Shown here: one piece after another, positions 18,045-25,984 of the stretch
How the letters are laid out: the number at the start of each line of letters is the position of its first letter
Position numbering within the stretch: the stretch's first letter is position 1
Assembly: GCA_018653085.1 (NCBI GenBank)
Contig: JABIAY010000046.1
Location: 62,001-126,000 of the forward strand
DNA from: Nitrospina sp.
Lineage (GTDB): Bacteria; Nitrospinota; Nitrospinia; Nitrospinales; VA-1
Direction of reading: 5' to 3'
DNA length: 64,000 nucleotides
Position numbers and translations under genes: made by a program
The notes under the pieces: generated by a model
Databases searched by the model: none
Told to the model about the DNA's origin: nothing
What the model saw: only the letters and a program-made list of their open reading frames with translations

Positions 18045-18125
18045 GGTATACCGCTGGAGGTAATAGGGCTAACAGTGCGCAAGAGCACCGTGTTATTGCT
18101 ACCTGCCACCCACGCTAGTGGGTGG
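18045..18125. repeat. Dispersed-repeat material abutting tRNA-Leu
   Basis: A degenerate module follows the radical SAM stop. The 20-base palindrome CCACCCACGCTAGTGGGTGG (18106-18125, stem 8, loop 4) directly abuts the tRNA-Leu 3' end. Its last three bases on the plus strand are the complement of the tRNA CCA. Confidence 0.75.
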
Positions 18126-18209
18126 TGCCGAAGAGAAGACTCGAACTTCCACACCCTTTCGGGCACATGAACCTGAATCATGCGCGTCTACCAATTCCGC
18201 CACTTCGGC
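18123..18209 (-). tRNA. tRNA-Leu(CAG)
   Basis: This 87-base class II tRNA has acceptor GCCGAAG paired with CTTCGGC, discriminator A and an encoded CCA. The D-arm is GGCGGAATTGGTAGACGC, a long variable arm is present, and the T-arm is GTTCGAGTC. The anticodon loop TTCAGGT (stem CATGA/TCATG) gives anticodon CAG. It is flanked on both sides by palindromes of the dispersed repeat family. Confidence 0.95.
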
Positions 18210-18227
18210 ATATCTTTTCAATCAGTT

Positions 18228-18242
18228 GCGGAGAACCTCCGC
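18228..18242. repeat. Palindrome GCGGAGAACCTCCGC in the tRNA-Leu leader
   Basis: This 15-base palindrome (stem 6, loop 3) is identical to the module after rplT (59050) and to the reverse complement of the one at 4161-4175. It lies between the tRNA-Leu promoter and the mature 5' end. Confidence 0.7.
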
Positions 18243-18275
18243 CGGCAAATAGTACTGGCTCAAAGTTGAGGGCGT

Positions 18276-18284
18276 ATTATAACA
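18276..18284 (-). promoter_or_regulatory. Extended -10 promoter for tRNA-Leu
   Basis: On the minus strand TGTTATAAT is a consensus extended -10 element (TGnTATAAT). No strong -35 is seen at 17 bases (ATTTCA). It would start transcription about 60 bases upstream of the mature tRNA. Confidence 0.6.
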
Positions 18285-18330
18285 AATTCCTATGGAATTG
18301 AAATGCCAATTGATCCGGGATATTAAGGCA

Positions 18331-19392
18331 TCATTTATTTGCGGTTTCTGTGTGTTCCAATCCCGCCTCCGCTTCCTCTTCCGCTTTGATCAAAGACTGC
18401 ATCGACATATGATCTCTAAAAATAAAAAATAACCCTCCGGCAATCAAAACTATAAAGCCTGCCGCCCAGGCAACCATACCAAAACTAACGGCTGTCACCT
18501 CAGCTTCTCCCATAATTTCATGCAGAGCAATCAAAACTCCCGCATTAAAAGATCCCAGAAAACCCGGGGTAGGAAGTATCGTTATAAGAACACAAACCAT
18601 AACGGTTAATAATAGTATGGAATCCAAGGATTTATTTTGCAGATCAAAAGCAAAATAAAAGGGGTAGTAGGTTGCGACAAATAATGCCCACAACGCTAAA
18701 GACCAAAAAATGATCTGAGCTAGAGCACTGGGGTCTTTGATTATTTTGCATCCCAGGGCAAATTCCCCGACCATGAATAAAATCTTTTCCTTCCATTTAT
18801 CCGGGAGAGGTTTTGCCAGCCACCCTATACAGGATTTAACTTGCTCCTCTTTGTAAGCCAAAGAAAACATAAAACATAGCAGACCCACAACCACTATTCC
18901 GCAAAACTTGCCAAACCCTGCCAGCATGGATTGAACAGATACTCCGGAAAAGGTCAGTTGCGGGTCAAACATATCTACATTGACCACAAAGACCCATACA
19001 AACAGGATCAGCAGACAGATTAAATCAAACAAGCGCTCCACAATTATGGTGGAAAAAGCACCCGCAAAAGTAATGTCGTGTTTTTTCCCCACCAGATAAG
19101 CACGAAGGAATTCCCCTGCACGGGCAGGAAGGATGTTTCCCATAAAACCGATCATCAGGGGCGCATAAATATCATTAACCGGGATTTGTTTAAACGGGCG
19201 AAGTAGAATTTGCCAACGATAGGCACGGACCACATAGGTCAAAATAATTATTCCCAATGCCGGAAAAATATAAACCAACTCCGCTTCTTTAAAAGAAGCG
19301 ACCAGTTCATCCAATGAAATGTTGCGCAAGGTGTAATAAAGTGCTCCCGCTGCAATGGCGAGACCAATCAATAACTGGCGAGCTTTTTTCAA
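18331..19392 (-). CDS. Flippase-like / lysylphosphatidylglycerol synthase transmembrane-region protein (UPF0104)
   Basis: The 353-residue protein has about eight hydrophobic membrane segments and the UPF0104/YbhN signature. Key parts are AYRWQILLRPF near residue 60, MIGFMGNILPARAGEFLRAYLVGKK near 90-115, ERLFDL, and a C-terminal PTPGFLGSFNAGV loop. It lacks the soluble aminoacyltransferase domain of MprF, so it is probably a lipid- or glycolipid-handling membrane protein such as a flippase. Its start overlaps the ribF stop by four bases, implying coupled translation but no obvious pathway link. Confidence 0.88.
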   Translation of the reverse strand: MKKARQLLIGLAIAAGALYYTLRNISLDELVASFKEAELVYIFPALGIIILTYVVRAYRWQILLRPFKQIPVNDIYAPLMIGFMGNILPARAGEFLRAYLVGKKHDITFAGAFSTIIVERLFDLICLLILFVWVFVVNVDMFDPQLTFSGVSVQSMLAGFGKFCGIVVVGLLCFMFSLAYKEEQVKSCIGWLAKPLPDKWKEKILFMVGEFALGCKIIKDPSALAQIIFWSLALWALFVATYYPFYFAFDLQNKSLDSILLLTVMVCVLITILPTPGFLGSFNAGVLIALHEIMGEAEVTAVSFGMVAWAAGFIVLIAGGLFFIFRDHMSMQSLIKAEEEAEAGLEHTETANK

Positions 19393-20318
19393 GTTTTCTT
19401 CTCCAGTATTTTCCTGGTATTTTCAATATCCTGACTTATCTGAACGACCAGATCGTCAGCGGACTTGAACTCTATTTCACTGCGAATGCGTGCCACAAAC
19501 TGCACTTCAATTTCATGACGGTAGATCACTTGATTAAAATCGAAAATATGCACCTCGACACTTAATCGATCGCGATGAAAGGTGGGGTTAAACCCGATAT
19601 TGGCAACCGCATCATAGGACTTGTTTTCATAAACAACCCGAACCGCATACACCCCTGTTCCGGGTATCTGGACCTTACTGGTATCAATGTTGGCGGTTGG
19701 GAATCCAATAGCCTGCCCGGTTTTATAGCCGGAAATAACCGGGCCTGTTATGGAATAATCCCTGCCCAGGAACTGGCTTGCTGTTTCTACCTGCCCGGCC
19801 TCTATCAGTTCCCGCACATGAGAACTGCTGACGGTATGTTCATTGAGCTTGAAGGGCTCCACTACATGAACCTGAAAGCTAAATTCCTCTCCCATCTTTT
19901 TGAGGTAAGGAATTGTCCCTTCCCTGCCTCGACCAAAAGCGTAGTCGAAGCCAACTACAATCTCCTTCACCCCTATTTTTTCAAAAAGAATATTTTTGGA
20001 AAAATCACGAGGTTGCTGGTCCGCGAACTGTCTGGTGAAGTCAGCGCAAATGACCAGATTGATTCCGCAGGAATCAATCAATTCCATCTTTTTATGGAAA
20101 TGAGTCAACAGGGGGGGTACTTTTTCCGGCGCAATGATCTTTAATGGATGCGGCTCGAAGGTGAACGCAATGGACGTACCTTTATGCGCCAAAGCCAATT
20201 CCGCCGCTTTACGGAACAGGGTCTGATGGCCCACATGGACTCCGTCAAAATTGCCAATCGCCATCACAGGATATGGAATGGGGCCGGTTATATTTTTTGT
20301 TCCTCTAATAATTCTCAT
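19389..20318 (-). CDS. ribF: Bifunctional riboflavin kinase/FAD synthetase
   Basis: The 309-residue length is normal. The N-terminal FAD synthetase domain has the nucleotidyltransferase motif IGNFDGVHVGHQTLF near residue 21-35 and later SSSHVRELIEAG. The C-terminal kinase domain starts about residue 182 with GYKTGQAIGFPTANID. The cytosolic enzyme phosphorylates riboflavin to FMN and adenylylates it to FAD. The four-base overlap with the downstream UPF0104 gene indicates an operon. No FMN riboswitch is visible upstream. Confidence 0.96.
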   Translation of the reverse strand: MRIIRGTKNITGPIPYPVMAIGNFDGVHVGHQTLFRKAAELALAHKGTSIAFTFEPHPLKIIAPEKVPPLLTHFHKKMELIDSCGINLVICADFTRQFADQQPRDFSKNILFEKIGVKEIVVGFDYAFGRGREGTIPYLKKMGEEFSFQVHVVEPFKLNEHTVSSSHVRELIEAGQVETASQFLGRDYSITGPVISGYKTGQAIGFPTANIDTSKVQIPGTGVYAVRVVYENKSYDAVANIGFNPTFHRDRLSVEVHIFDFNQVIYRHEIEVQFVARIRSEIEFKSADDLVVQISQDIENTRKILEKKT

Positions 20319-20450
20319 AAAACTGACCTTATACTACCTTAAACCTCTTATTATTCAAGGCCCATGGGAAATAACCCGGGGGAGTTCTGATGACAATTGC
20401 CCCTCTAATCTGCTAGAATGGCTTTCATCGGAACAATATGGAGTGTTTGA

Positions 20451-20747
20451 ATGTTTGATATCGGATTTTTTGAACTGATGATTTTAATGGGTATCGCCGT
20501 TGTGGTGATTGGCCCACAAAACCTTCCCAAACTCGCAAAAGCCATCGGTAAAGGCTGGGGCGAGTTCCAAAATACTTTCAGCGGCCTGAAAAAAGAAGTT
20601 ATGGATGAAGCGGAAGGACTCAAGCAAACCGTCAACATCGATGCGCTGGAACAAGACATCAGTGCCGCAACAAAAGTCGATGTGGATGTCAATCTTTCAG
20701 CCGCCGATCTGGATATTGCCGGCGACCTGAGAAAAAAAGACGACTAA
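20451..20747 (+). CDS. tatB: Twin-arginine translocase TatB-like protein
   Basis: The 98-residue protein opens MFDIGFFELMILMGIAVVVIG, a single transmembrane helix followed by the GP hinge (GPQNLPKLAKAIGKG), an amphipathic helix and a charged tail. The MFDIGF start and Gly-Pro hinge favour TatB over TatA, which usually has an FG hinge. In the Tat system TatB with TatC recognises twin-arginine signal peptides of folded proteins at the inner membrane. tatA and tatC are not in the window. The stop TAA is followed three bases later by a dispersed repeat. Confidence 0.85.
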   Translation: MFDIGFFELMILMGIAVVVIGPQNLPKLAKAIGKGWGEFQNTFSGLKKEVMDEAEGLKQTVNIDALEQDISAATKVDVDVNLSAADLDIAGDLRKKDD

Positions 20748-20750
20748 CCA

Positions 20751-20853
20751 CCACTAGGCGTGGGGCCAGTGTGCCGTCGCTTTATTTGGCGAGCAAAGAG
20801 TTGTCTCGGCGCAATCAAGCTCTTGCCCAGTTGCCTCCCCTGCTAATTCCCTT
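20751..20853 (+). repeat. Dispersed repeat, near-consensus copy
   Basis: This copy starts CCACTAGGCGTGGGGCCAGT, four bases after the tatB stop, then the core TTTGGCGAGCAAAGAGTTGT continuing to GCTCTTGCCCAGTTGCC. It is the same element as those at 25986 and 27606, differing by a few bases. Confidence 0.92.
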
Positions 20854-20865
20854 CTGGAATATTCA

Positions 20866-21246
20866 ATGATAAGTTCCGTAACGTTTCACCCTTTCATTTC
20901 CCATTTCTCCCCTGCTTTATTCGTTGCCGGATTAGCCCTGCTTTTTCTGGCTCACAAAAAAAATGATGAAAAATTGAAAGCCGCAGGAGCTTTTAATTTA
21001 AGCTTGGGTCTTTTAGCCGCTATAGCCGCCGATTTTTCCGGGATGGTCTCCGTTGATATTAACTTGCTTACCGTTGTGGCGGTTGAAGGGCATCAGGGCT
21101 ACTCCTTCCTGTTTACGATCCTTTATGGATTCTCTACCGGCTACGCCTACACCAACGCCTTCTCCAGAACTGCGTTGGGATATTATATGGCAGGATTCCT
21201 GGCAATGGGCATTTGCCTGTTTTCCGGCTACCAACTGGTTTTTTAG
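20866..21246 (+). CDS. DUF2231-like membrane protein (divergent copy)
   Basis: The 126-residue protein has four predicted membrane segments and opens with FHPFISHFSPALFVAGLALLF, close in pattern to the DUF2231 opening HPLIVHFPxxLL of the convergent gene at 21254-21667. Conserved His residues at the start of helix 1 suggest heme or metal binding in the family, but this is inference. It converges with its probable paralogue with a seven-base gap. Function is unknown. Confidence 0.65.
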   Translation: MISSVTFHPFISHFSPALFVAGLALLFLAHKKNDEKLKAAGAFNLSLGLLAAIAADFSGMVSVDINLLTVVAVEGHQGYSFLFTILYGFSTGYAYTNAFSRTALGYYMAGFLAMGICLFSGYQLVF

Positions 21247-21253
21247 TAGCCTG

Positions 21254-21667
21254 TTAGTGTGTTGAAACTCCGAAGCGATGAACCAGTTCCCCACCGAAGT
21301 AACCGGTGATGAGAACACAAACCCCTCCCACAGCGATGATCAGGAAATACAAAATCCGGGGTTTACGCAGGTAACGGGAAACAAGCATTGCGGAAATAAA
21401 TACTCCGGCAGTAATAAACGCAAACTTCAGGTGGGTCGCTAGAAAGTCCCTGAACTTTTCCGTATTTTCCAGGCTGATCATTCCCAGGAACCCTACAATC
21501 AGAACCGGGAACAAACACAGGAACCCTAAGCGGATGTTGAATCGGCCTGCGGTTTCTGCCACTTCGTCTTTCCGCAGGGCACCATAAATTTCAAACACTA
21601 CTCCGCTGGTCAACAAGCCCACGGGAAAGTGAACGATCAAGGGATGAAGCTTGGCAAAGAAAACCAT
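21254..21667 (-). CDS. DUF2231 membrane protein
   Basis: The 137-residue protein has four membrane helices and the DUF2231 hallmark HPLIVHFPVGLLTSG at residues 8-22, then HLKFAFITAGVF and a C-terminal GYFGGELVHRFGV, also typical of the family. Members are often near c-type cytochromes or redox proteins. It starts five bases downstream of rlmB on the same strand, so the two are probably co-transcribed. Confidence 0.8.
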   Translation of the reverse strand: MVFFAKLHPLIVHFPVGLLTSGVVFEIYGALRKDEVAETAGRFNIRLGFLCLFPVLIVGFLGMISLENTEKFRDFLATHLKFAFITAGVFISAMLVSRYLRKPRILYFLIIAVGGVCVLITGYFGGELVHRFGVSTH

Positions 21668-21671
21668 GAAA

Positions 21672-22478
21672 TTATTTTCTACCGGGCGCGGTCCGGCGGC
21701 GGTCCACTTCAGCCAGGATGATGCCTGCCGCTACCGATACGTTGAGGGACTGCCCTTTTCCGGGAATACGGACCAGAGTATCGCACCGTTGTTTGACCCG
21801 GCTTGAGAGCCCCTCCTGTTCATTTCCCATTACCACCACTGCGGGAAATTTAATTTTAGCACTGGAAAGAGTTTCTTTTGCATCTGCATCTGCACCCACG
21901 ACAAACCAGCCCTGCTCCCGACAATCTCTTAATGAGGAAGAAAGATCAGTGCTGGTAAATATGCGAACCGTTTCAAGTCCTCCTTCGGCCACTCTCGCGG
22001 CGGAAGAGGGAATAGCCGAAACCTTTCCGTTGCCGGGAACCATCAAACCCTCCACGCCAAAAAATGCGCAAGTCCGCAAAATCGCTCCCTGGTTATGCGG
22101 GTTATCAATTCCGTCTAACGCCACCACCAGACCCTTGTCGGGCATTTTTCCACGGATCAGTCGATGCGCGGATTCCGGCATAAGAGGTTGGACTACCATC
22201 ACTATCCCCTCATGGTGAACACCTGAGGCGACTTTATTAAGGGACTCCTGATCCAGTTGGCGGTAAGGAATTTTATTTTCCCCACAAAAAGCTTTCACCT
22301 CTTTCAACTGGGAGGTCCGGGCGCGACTGAAAAACAAACGCAAGAGACTTTTCGGTCTGGCCTTGAACGCGCTCATGCAGGCGTTCCAGCCATAGAGGGT
22401 GAACTCTTCCTGCTTTTTATATTGTTTGCGCACCCGGTCGGCACGTGTTTTTACGAATTCTTTCTTTTCTTGATTCAA
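21672..22478 (-). CDS. rlmB: 23S rRNA 2'-O-methyltransferase, SpoU/TrmH family (RlmB-like)
   Basis: The 268-residue protein has an N-terminal substrate-binding domain (YGWNACMSAFKARPKSLLRL) and a C-terminal SPOUT knot domain. The three SpoU motifs are present: DGIDNPHNQGAILRTC, VVMGNEQEGLS and IPGKGQSLNVSVAAGIIL. RlmB methylates Gm2251 of 23S rRNA; TrmH and related enzymes share the same motifs, so substrate assignment is by overall similarity. An extra basic N-terminus of about 25 residues (KTRADRVRKQYKKQ) may aid RNA binding. Confidence 0.88.
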   Translation of the reverse strand: MNQEKKEFVKTRADRVRKQYKKQEEFTLYGWNACMSAFKARPKSLLRLFFSRARTSQLKEVKAFCGENKIPYRQLDQESLNKVASGVHHEGIVMVVQPLMPESAHRLIRGKMPDKGLVVALDGIDNPHNQGAILRTCAFFGVEGLMVPGNGKVSAIPSSAARVAEGGLETVRIFTSTDLSSSLRDCREQGWFVVGADADAKETLSSAKIKFPAVVVMGNEQEGLSSRVKQRCDTLVRIPGKGQSLNVSVAAGIILAEVDRRRTAPGRK

Positions 22479-22536
22479 CTAGTATCCCCTGAAAAATTTT
22501 TACTCTAACCACAAACAAAGCAATTGCAAATTGAGT

Positions 22537-22556
22537 CCAGCGTCACGCTGGTGGCT
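22537..22556 (-). repeat. Palindrome module at the dus stop codon
   Basis: On the minus strand the dus stop TAG is followed by CCACCAGCGTGACGCTGG. The 15-base CCAGCGTGACGCTGG palindrome recurs at 42133, 43214, 50252 and 63640. Confidence 0.8.
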
Positions 22557-23604
22557 AACCGTGACCGCCCATCATGAACGCTTCACTATCTTCAAAGCAG
22601 GGAGTGGGAAGGCGCGCAACCTGGTTGAAAAAGTTTTCCGCTTGTTGCATGACCTCTGCCGCTGAATAGCACTCAAACATATTTTTTCTGAACTTTGCCG
22701 CGCCAGGGTAGCCGAATGCCAGCCAGGAAGAAAACTTTCGCAACAAAATAAGAATGGAGCGGGTATCGTAATTTTCGCGCAATCCATTCAAATAACGGTT
22801 GAGCAGTTCGATGCTGGAACGTTGGGCATCCACACCGACACATTCTTTGAATATCCAGGGATTTCGCAAAGCCCCGCGACCGATCATCACTGCATCCACC
22901 CCGGTGTCCTGCAATCTTCGTTTTGCCTGATCGGCACTGCGAATATCTCCATTGCCGATAATCGGTAATTTCGCCCTGTTTTTGACTTCGGCGATGAGGT
23001 CCCAGTTCGCCTTGCCCTCATAGCCCTGGGCGCGGGTACGCCCATGAATAGCTACCCACTCGCAACCTGAATTGTAAGCCGCCTGCACGCATTCATGAAT
23101 GGTCAGCTCATTTTCGTTCCAACCTGTTCTCATTTTGACGGTGAGAGGCAGACGAATCCCTTTTTTAATAGTGGAGAGGAAAGTTTCCAAATAAGCCGGG
23201 TCACGCATCAATGCCGCCCCGCATCCTTTTTTCACCACTTTTTTTACCGGGCAACCCATATTGATATCGACAAAATCCGCTCCCGTCTCTTCCACCACGT
23301 TCACTGCCTGAACGATGTCCTCCGGCGACTCGCCGAAAAGCTGAACCCCGACAATTGTTCCGGGATTTTTATGAATGCGCATCATTTTTCGGGTCTTCTC
23401 GGAATTGTAAAAAAGCCCTTTCGCCGACACCAGTTCTGAAATCAAGACACCCGCCAGCATTTCATCCATCAACTGACGGAAGCAGACATCGGTGATCCCC
23501 GCCATGGGGGCCAGCCAGAACGGGCCCCTGGCACGCGTTATCAAGCCTGCTTGAGTCTGCGGCAAGGAAGAGTCCGATAAATGTGACGATTGCATTAAGT
23601 TCAT
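22555..23604 (-). CDS. dus: tRNA-dihydrouridine synthase
   Basis: The 349-residue flavoenzyme has the Dus motifs: LAPMAGITDVCFRQL near the N-terminus, VQLFGESPEDIV, and DINMGCPVKKVVKKGCGAALM with the catalytic cysteine, followed by VKMRTGW and IHGRTRAQGY. It reduces uridine to dihydrouridine in tRNA D-loops using FMN and NADPH. Subfamily looks DusB-like. Its start overlaps the end of the RluA-family gene by four bases. An N-terminal extension of about 25 residues precedes the barrel. The stop is followed directly by a palindrome module. Confidence 0.93.
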   Translation of the reverse strand: MNLMQSSHLSDSSLPQTQAGLITRARGPFWLAPMAGITDVCFRQLMDEMLAGVLISELVSAKGLFYNSEKTRKMMRIHKNPGTIVGVQLFGESPEDIVQAVNVVEETGADFVDINMGCPVKKVVKKGCGAALMRDPAYLETFLSTIKKGIRLPLTVKMRTGWNENELTIHECVQAAYNSGCEWVAIHGRTRAQGYEGKANWDLIAEVKNRAKLPIIGNGDIRSADQAKRRLQDTGVDAVMIGRGALRNPWIFKECVGVDAQRSSIELLNRYLNGLRENYDTRSILILLRKFSSWLAFGYPGAAKFRKNMFECYSAAEVMQQAENFFNQVARLPTPCFEDSEAFMMGGHG

Positions 23605-24635
23605 AGCCGCTCTATATCTGAGTCACCTAAAAAAGATTGAAAATGTGAAGGAGGTGGCACATTAAGTTCCAGATAACGATCAAAACATTGGAACCTCAGC
23701 TTCCAGGCATGCAGTCCATATTCATAACTTCCCGAGTCCCCTTCACCATAAACATCGTCATTTAAAATTGGTAAACCCTGACTGGATAAATGCACGCGAA
23801 TCTGATTGGTTCTGCCCGATAAGGGAGTCACTCTTAAAACCGAATGAGTGGAGGTGGAGGTCAACCTCTCTACCTGGGTAGTCGCGGGTTTTACATTCCT
23901 GACTCCCTCACCCACCCCCCGCTGTGCCCCTGCCACTACTCCGATAGGTGCGGTCACGGTGAACTGATCTTCCTTTGGCTTTCCCCTGACCACAGCCAGA
24001 TATTCTTTTTGTATCCGGTGGCTTTGAAACTCTTTCATTAAAAAACCTGCCGCTTGACGGGAGCGTGCAAACACGATCAGCCCGGTAGTGGTTGCATCCA
24101 GCCGCTGTACAGGACGTGGAATCTCCTCGGGAAACGCTTTCTTCAAAACTTCCGTCATGCTGTTCTGAAAATACCGTCCGCTCGGGTGCACAGGAATAGG
24201 CGCAGGTTTATTGAACACCCGGATATGCCTGTCTTGATAAACCACAGTCAACCTGCGATCCGCAGGAGGTTCCTGACGAACCCCCGCATGGGTGATGATG
24301 CGATCCCCCTCATTAAGGATACTACCGGGACGGGCCTTATTCCCGTTCACCATGATATCCCCGTTTAATATCTGTGCGATCCAGGCTTCCCGACTCTGAT
24401 AGGGAAACCGCGATGAAAAATATTGTTCTACGACCAAACCATGATATTCGGGCGCGATTGTGGATTTATAAATCTGCTGAGATGCCGGGGGCTGGTAAAG
24501 TGCGTTCACCAGATCATCTTGATGGCGACTGGTCGCAGGAGACGCAGATAGCAAGGACTCGTTAAGCCGAGACAACCCTTTGTCAGCCAGAGAAAGCGAT
24601 GGCACACTGGCCCCACGCCGAGTGGCTAGTTCCAT
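23601..24635 (-). CDS. RluA-family pseudouridine synthase with repeat-derived N-terminus
   Basis: The 344-residue frame carries an S4 domain (SREAWIAQILNGDIMVNGNKA) and the RluA catalytic motif VQRLDATTTGLIVFARS with its essential Asp, then SGRTNQIRVHLSSQG. The enzyme isomerises uridines in rRNA or tRNA; the target is not clear. Residues 1 to about 35 ([28 protein letters not shown]) are a translation of the dispersed repeat lying after the yqgE stop. The true start may be GTG at 24509 (302 residues), but neither start has a good ribosome-binding site. It overlaps both yqgE (10 bases) and dus (4 bases). Confidence 0.88.
   Translation of the reverse strand: MELATRRGASVPSLSLADKGLSRLNESLLSASPATSRHQDDLVNALYQPPASQQIYKSTIAPEYHGLVVEQYFSSRFPYQSREAWIAQILNGDIMVNGNKARPGSILNEGDRIITHAGVRQEPPADRRLTVVYQDRHIRVFNKPAPIPVHPSGRYFQNSMTEVLKKAFPEEIPRPVQRLDATTTGLIVFARSRQAAGFLMKEFQSHRIQKEYLAVVRGKPKEDQFTVTAPIGVVAGAQRGVGEGVRNVKPATTQVERLTSTSTHSVLRVTPLSGRTNQIRVHLSSQGLPILNDDVYGEGDSGSYEYGLHAWKLRFQCFDRYLELNVPPPSHFQSFLGDSDIERL
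24540..24625 (-). repeat. Dispersed repeat overlapping the 5' part of the RluA-family gene
   Basis: Read on the minus strand, this begins right after the yqgE TAG with CCACTCGGCGTGGGGCCAGT, followed by the core with ACAAAGGGTTGTCTCGGC and TTAACGAGTCCTTGC. It forms the N-terminal codons of the RluA-family frame if that frame starts at 24635. Confidence 0.88.
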
Positions 24636-25198
24636 TGAGGGTTGACGGGAGCGTTTATCAGGTATTCGTAATCCTTGCCCATGGACTTGACGGCATGAGC
24701 CCAGATGCTATCTTCATTTTCCTGAAAAACAAATTCGCTCTGGGCCTCACAGGTAAGCCAGCTGAGCCGGTCCATCTCGCCTGCAAGCTGGCCCGCACCC
24801 CAACCGGAATAACCCATATAGAATCTGATATTTTTTTCCGGATCTTCAATCCGTGTCATTAAGTTATCCAGCAGTTCCCAGCTCATTCCCATATAGACTC
24901 CATCACAAATGGCATCCAGTTCCGGCAAAGGCGTTTTTGATTGGCAAAGGTAAAAGACCTGTGAGGGAGACACCGGGCCTCCGATAAAAATTTTCCCGGA
25001 GTGGGAGCCCGACACACCCACTTCTTCAAAAACCTCTTTGGCGCTGATCGGGGCAAGCCGGTTAATCACCAGGCCAAACGAACCCTGTTCGTCATGATTG
25101 CATAACAACACAACCGTCCGGGAAAAATTGGGATCCGGCAAGACAGGATTAGCGATAAGGAAATAGCCTTTCCCATACTGCTCATTAGATGCTGACAT
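24626..25198 (-). CDS. YqgE/AlgH family protein
   Basis: The 190-residue protein opens GKGYFLIANPVLPDPNFSRT and continues VVLLCNHDEQGSFGLVINR, then GKIFIGGPVSPSQVFYL and MGYSGWGAGQLAGEM, all standard for the YqgE/AlgH (DUF179) family. Length is normal. Members are cytosolic; AlgH affects alginate regulation in Pseudomonas, but no general biochemical role is established. It heads a four-gene minus-strand run with the RluA-family gene and dus. Confidence 0.92.
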   Translation of the reverse strand: MSASNEQYGKGYFLIANPVLPDPNFSRTVVLLCNHDEQGSFGLVINRLAPISAKEVFEEVGVSGSHSGKIFIGGPVSPSQVFYLCQSKTPLPELDAICDGVYMGMSWELLDNLMTRIEDPEKNIRFYMGYSGWGAGQLAGEMDRLSWLTCEAQSEFVFQENEDSIWAHAVKSMGKDYEYLINAPVNPQWN

Positions 25199-25209
25199 AG
25201 GATTTTAAA

Positions 25210-25830
25210 TTACAGGTTCAGGGACTGGAGTTTTTTAAAGTTGGGGCCTGTCCTGGCCTCTTCTTGCCCCTCAGCGGAAGAAAAATTATTGTCCAAAGCA
25301 ATACTTGCCAGTTCGGGAAAATTTTTCGATCGGGAAAGGGCCAATATGCCATCATTCCCAATTTCGTTCTGAGCCAGATCCAGATCCTCAACTTTTTTCA
25401 ACTGGTTCTCCTGAGCAAGGATAATTGCCCCCTCATCCTTTATGCAATTCCGGTAGAGGTTGAGGGATTTGACCTTTTGCAATGATTTCGAGTTTACCAA
25501 TGACCGGATGCCTTCCGGCCCTATGTCGTTACCTCCAAGCTCCAGCCAGTTGACTTTGGAAAATAACTCAGTCTCAGCCAACAGCTTGACTCCGGCATCA
25601 CCAATACGATTGCCTCCAAGGTTTAAGCGCCGTACTTTGGAAACACGCTCATCCCGGCTAATGATCGTCATACCATTGGGTCCAATGCAATAGCCTTTCA
25701 AGTTCAAGTCTTTACCGTCTGGCGTGAGCGTTTCGGAGATCACTTTTTCCATGATTTCCTGCAATTTTTCACCGGTAAAACTGCACGGTTCCGCAGGTTT
25801 ATAAATATCAAAATGTGTAATGGAAGGCAT
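25210..25830 (-). CDS. Leucine-rich repeat protein, ribonuclease-inhibitor type
   Basis: The 206-residue protein consists mostly of 24-28-residue leucine-rich repeats (VRRLNLGGNRIGDAGVKLLA, VNWLELGGNDIGPEGIRSLV, VEDLDLAQNEIGNDGILALS), the RNI-like subclass with alternating strand and helix. The N-terminal 40 residues are non-repetitive. No signal peptide is visible, so it is probably cytosolic, with a protein-binding role. It is 11 bases upstream of yqgE on the same strand and may share its transcript. Bacterial RNI-like LRR proteins of this size are uncommon and of unknown function. Confidence 0.82.
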   Translation of the reverse strand: MPSITHFDIYKPAEPCSFTGEKLQEIMEKVISETLTPDGKDLNLKGYCIGPNGMTIISRDERVSKVRRLNLGGNRIGDAGVKLLAETELFSKVNWLELGGNDIGPEGIRSLVNSKSLQKVKSLNLYRNCIKDEGAIILAQENQLKKVEDLDLAQNEIGNDGILALSRSKNFPELASIALDNNFSSAEGQEEARTGPNFKKLQSLNL

Positions 25831-25984
25831 TAAATCCCCTTTAATTTAAGATAAAAGCGTTCTAATCCCCTGACAATTCAAAAGGGTAAATTAGCAAAAC
25901 AAACAAAAAAAACGACTAATTCGATTTCAAACAGGCTATTATAAGGTTGACAGAAAATCAATTATATTTTAAATTTCCAAGCTT

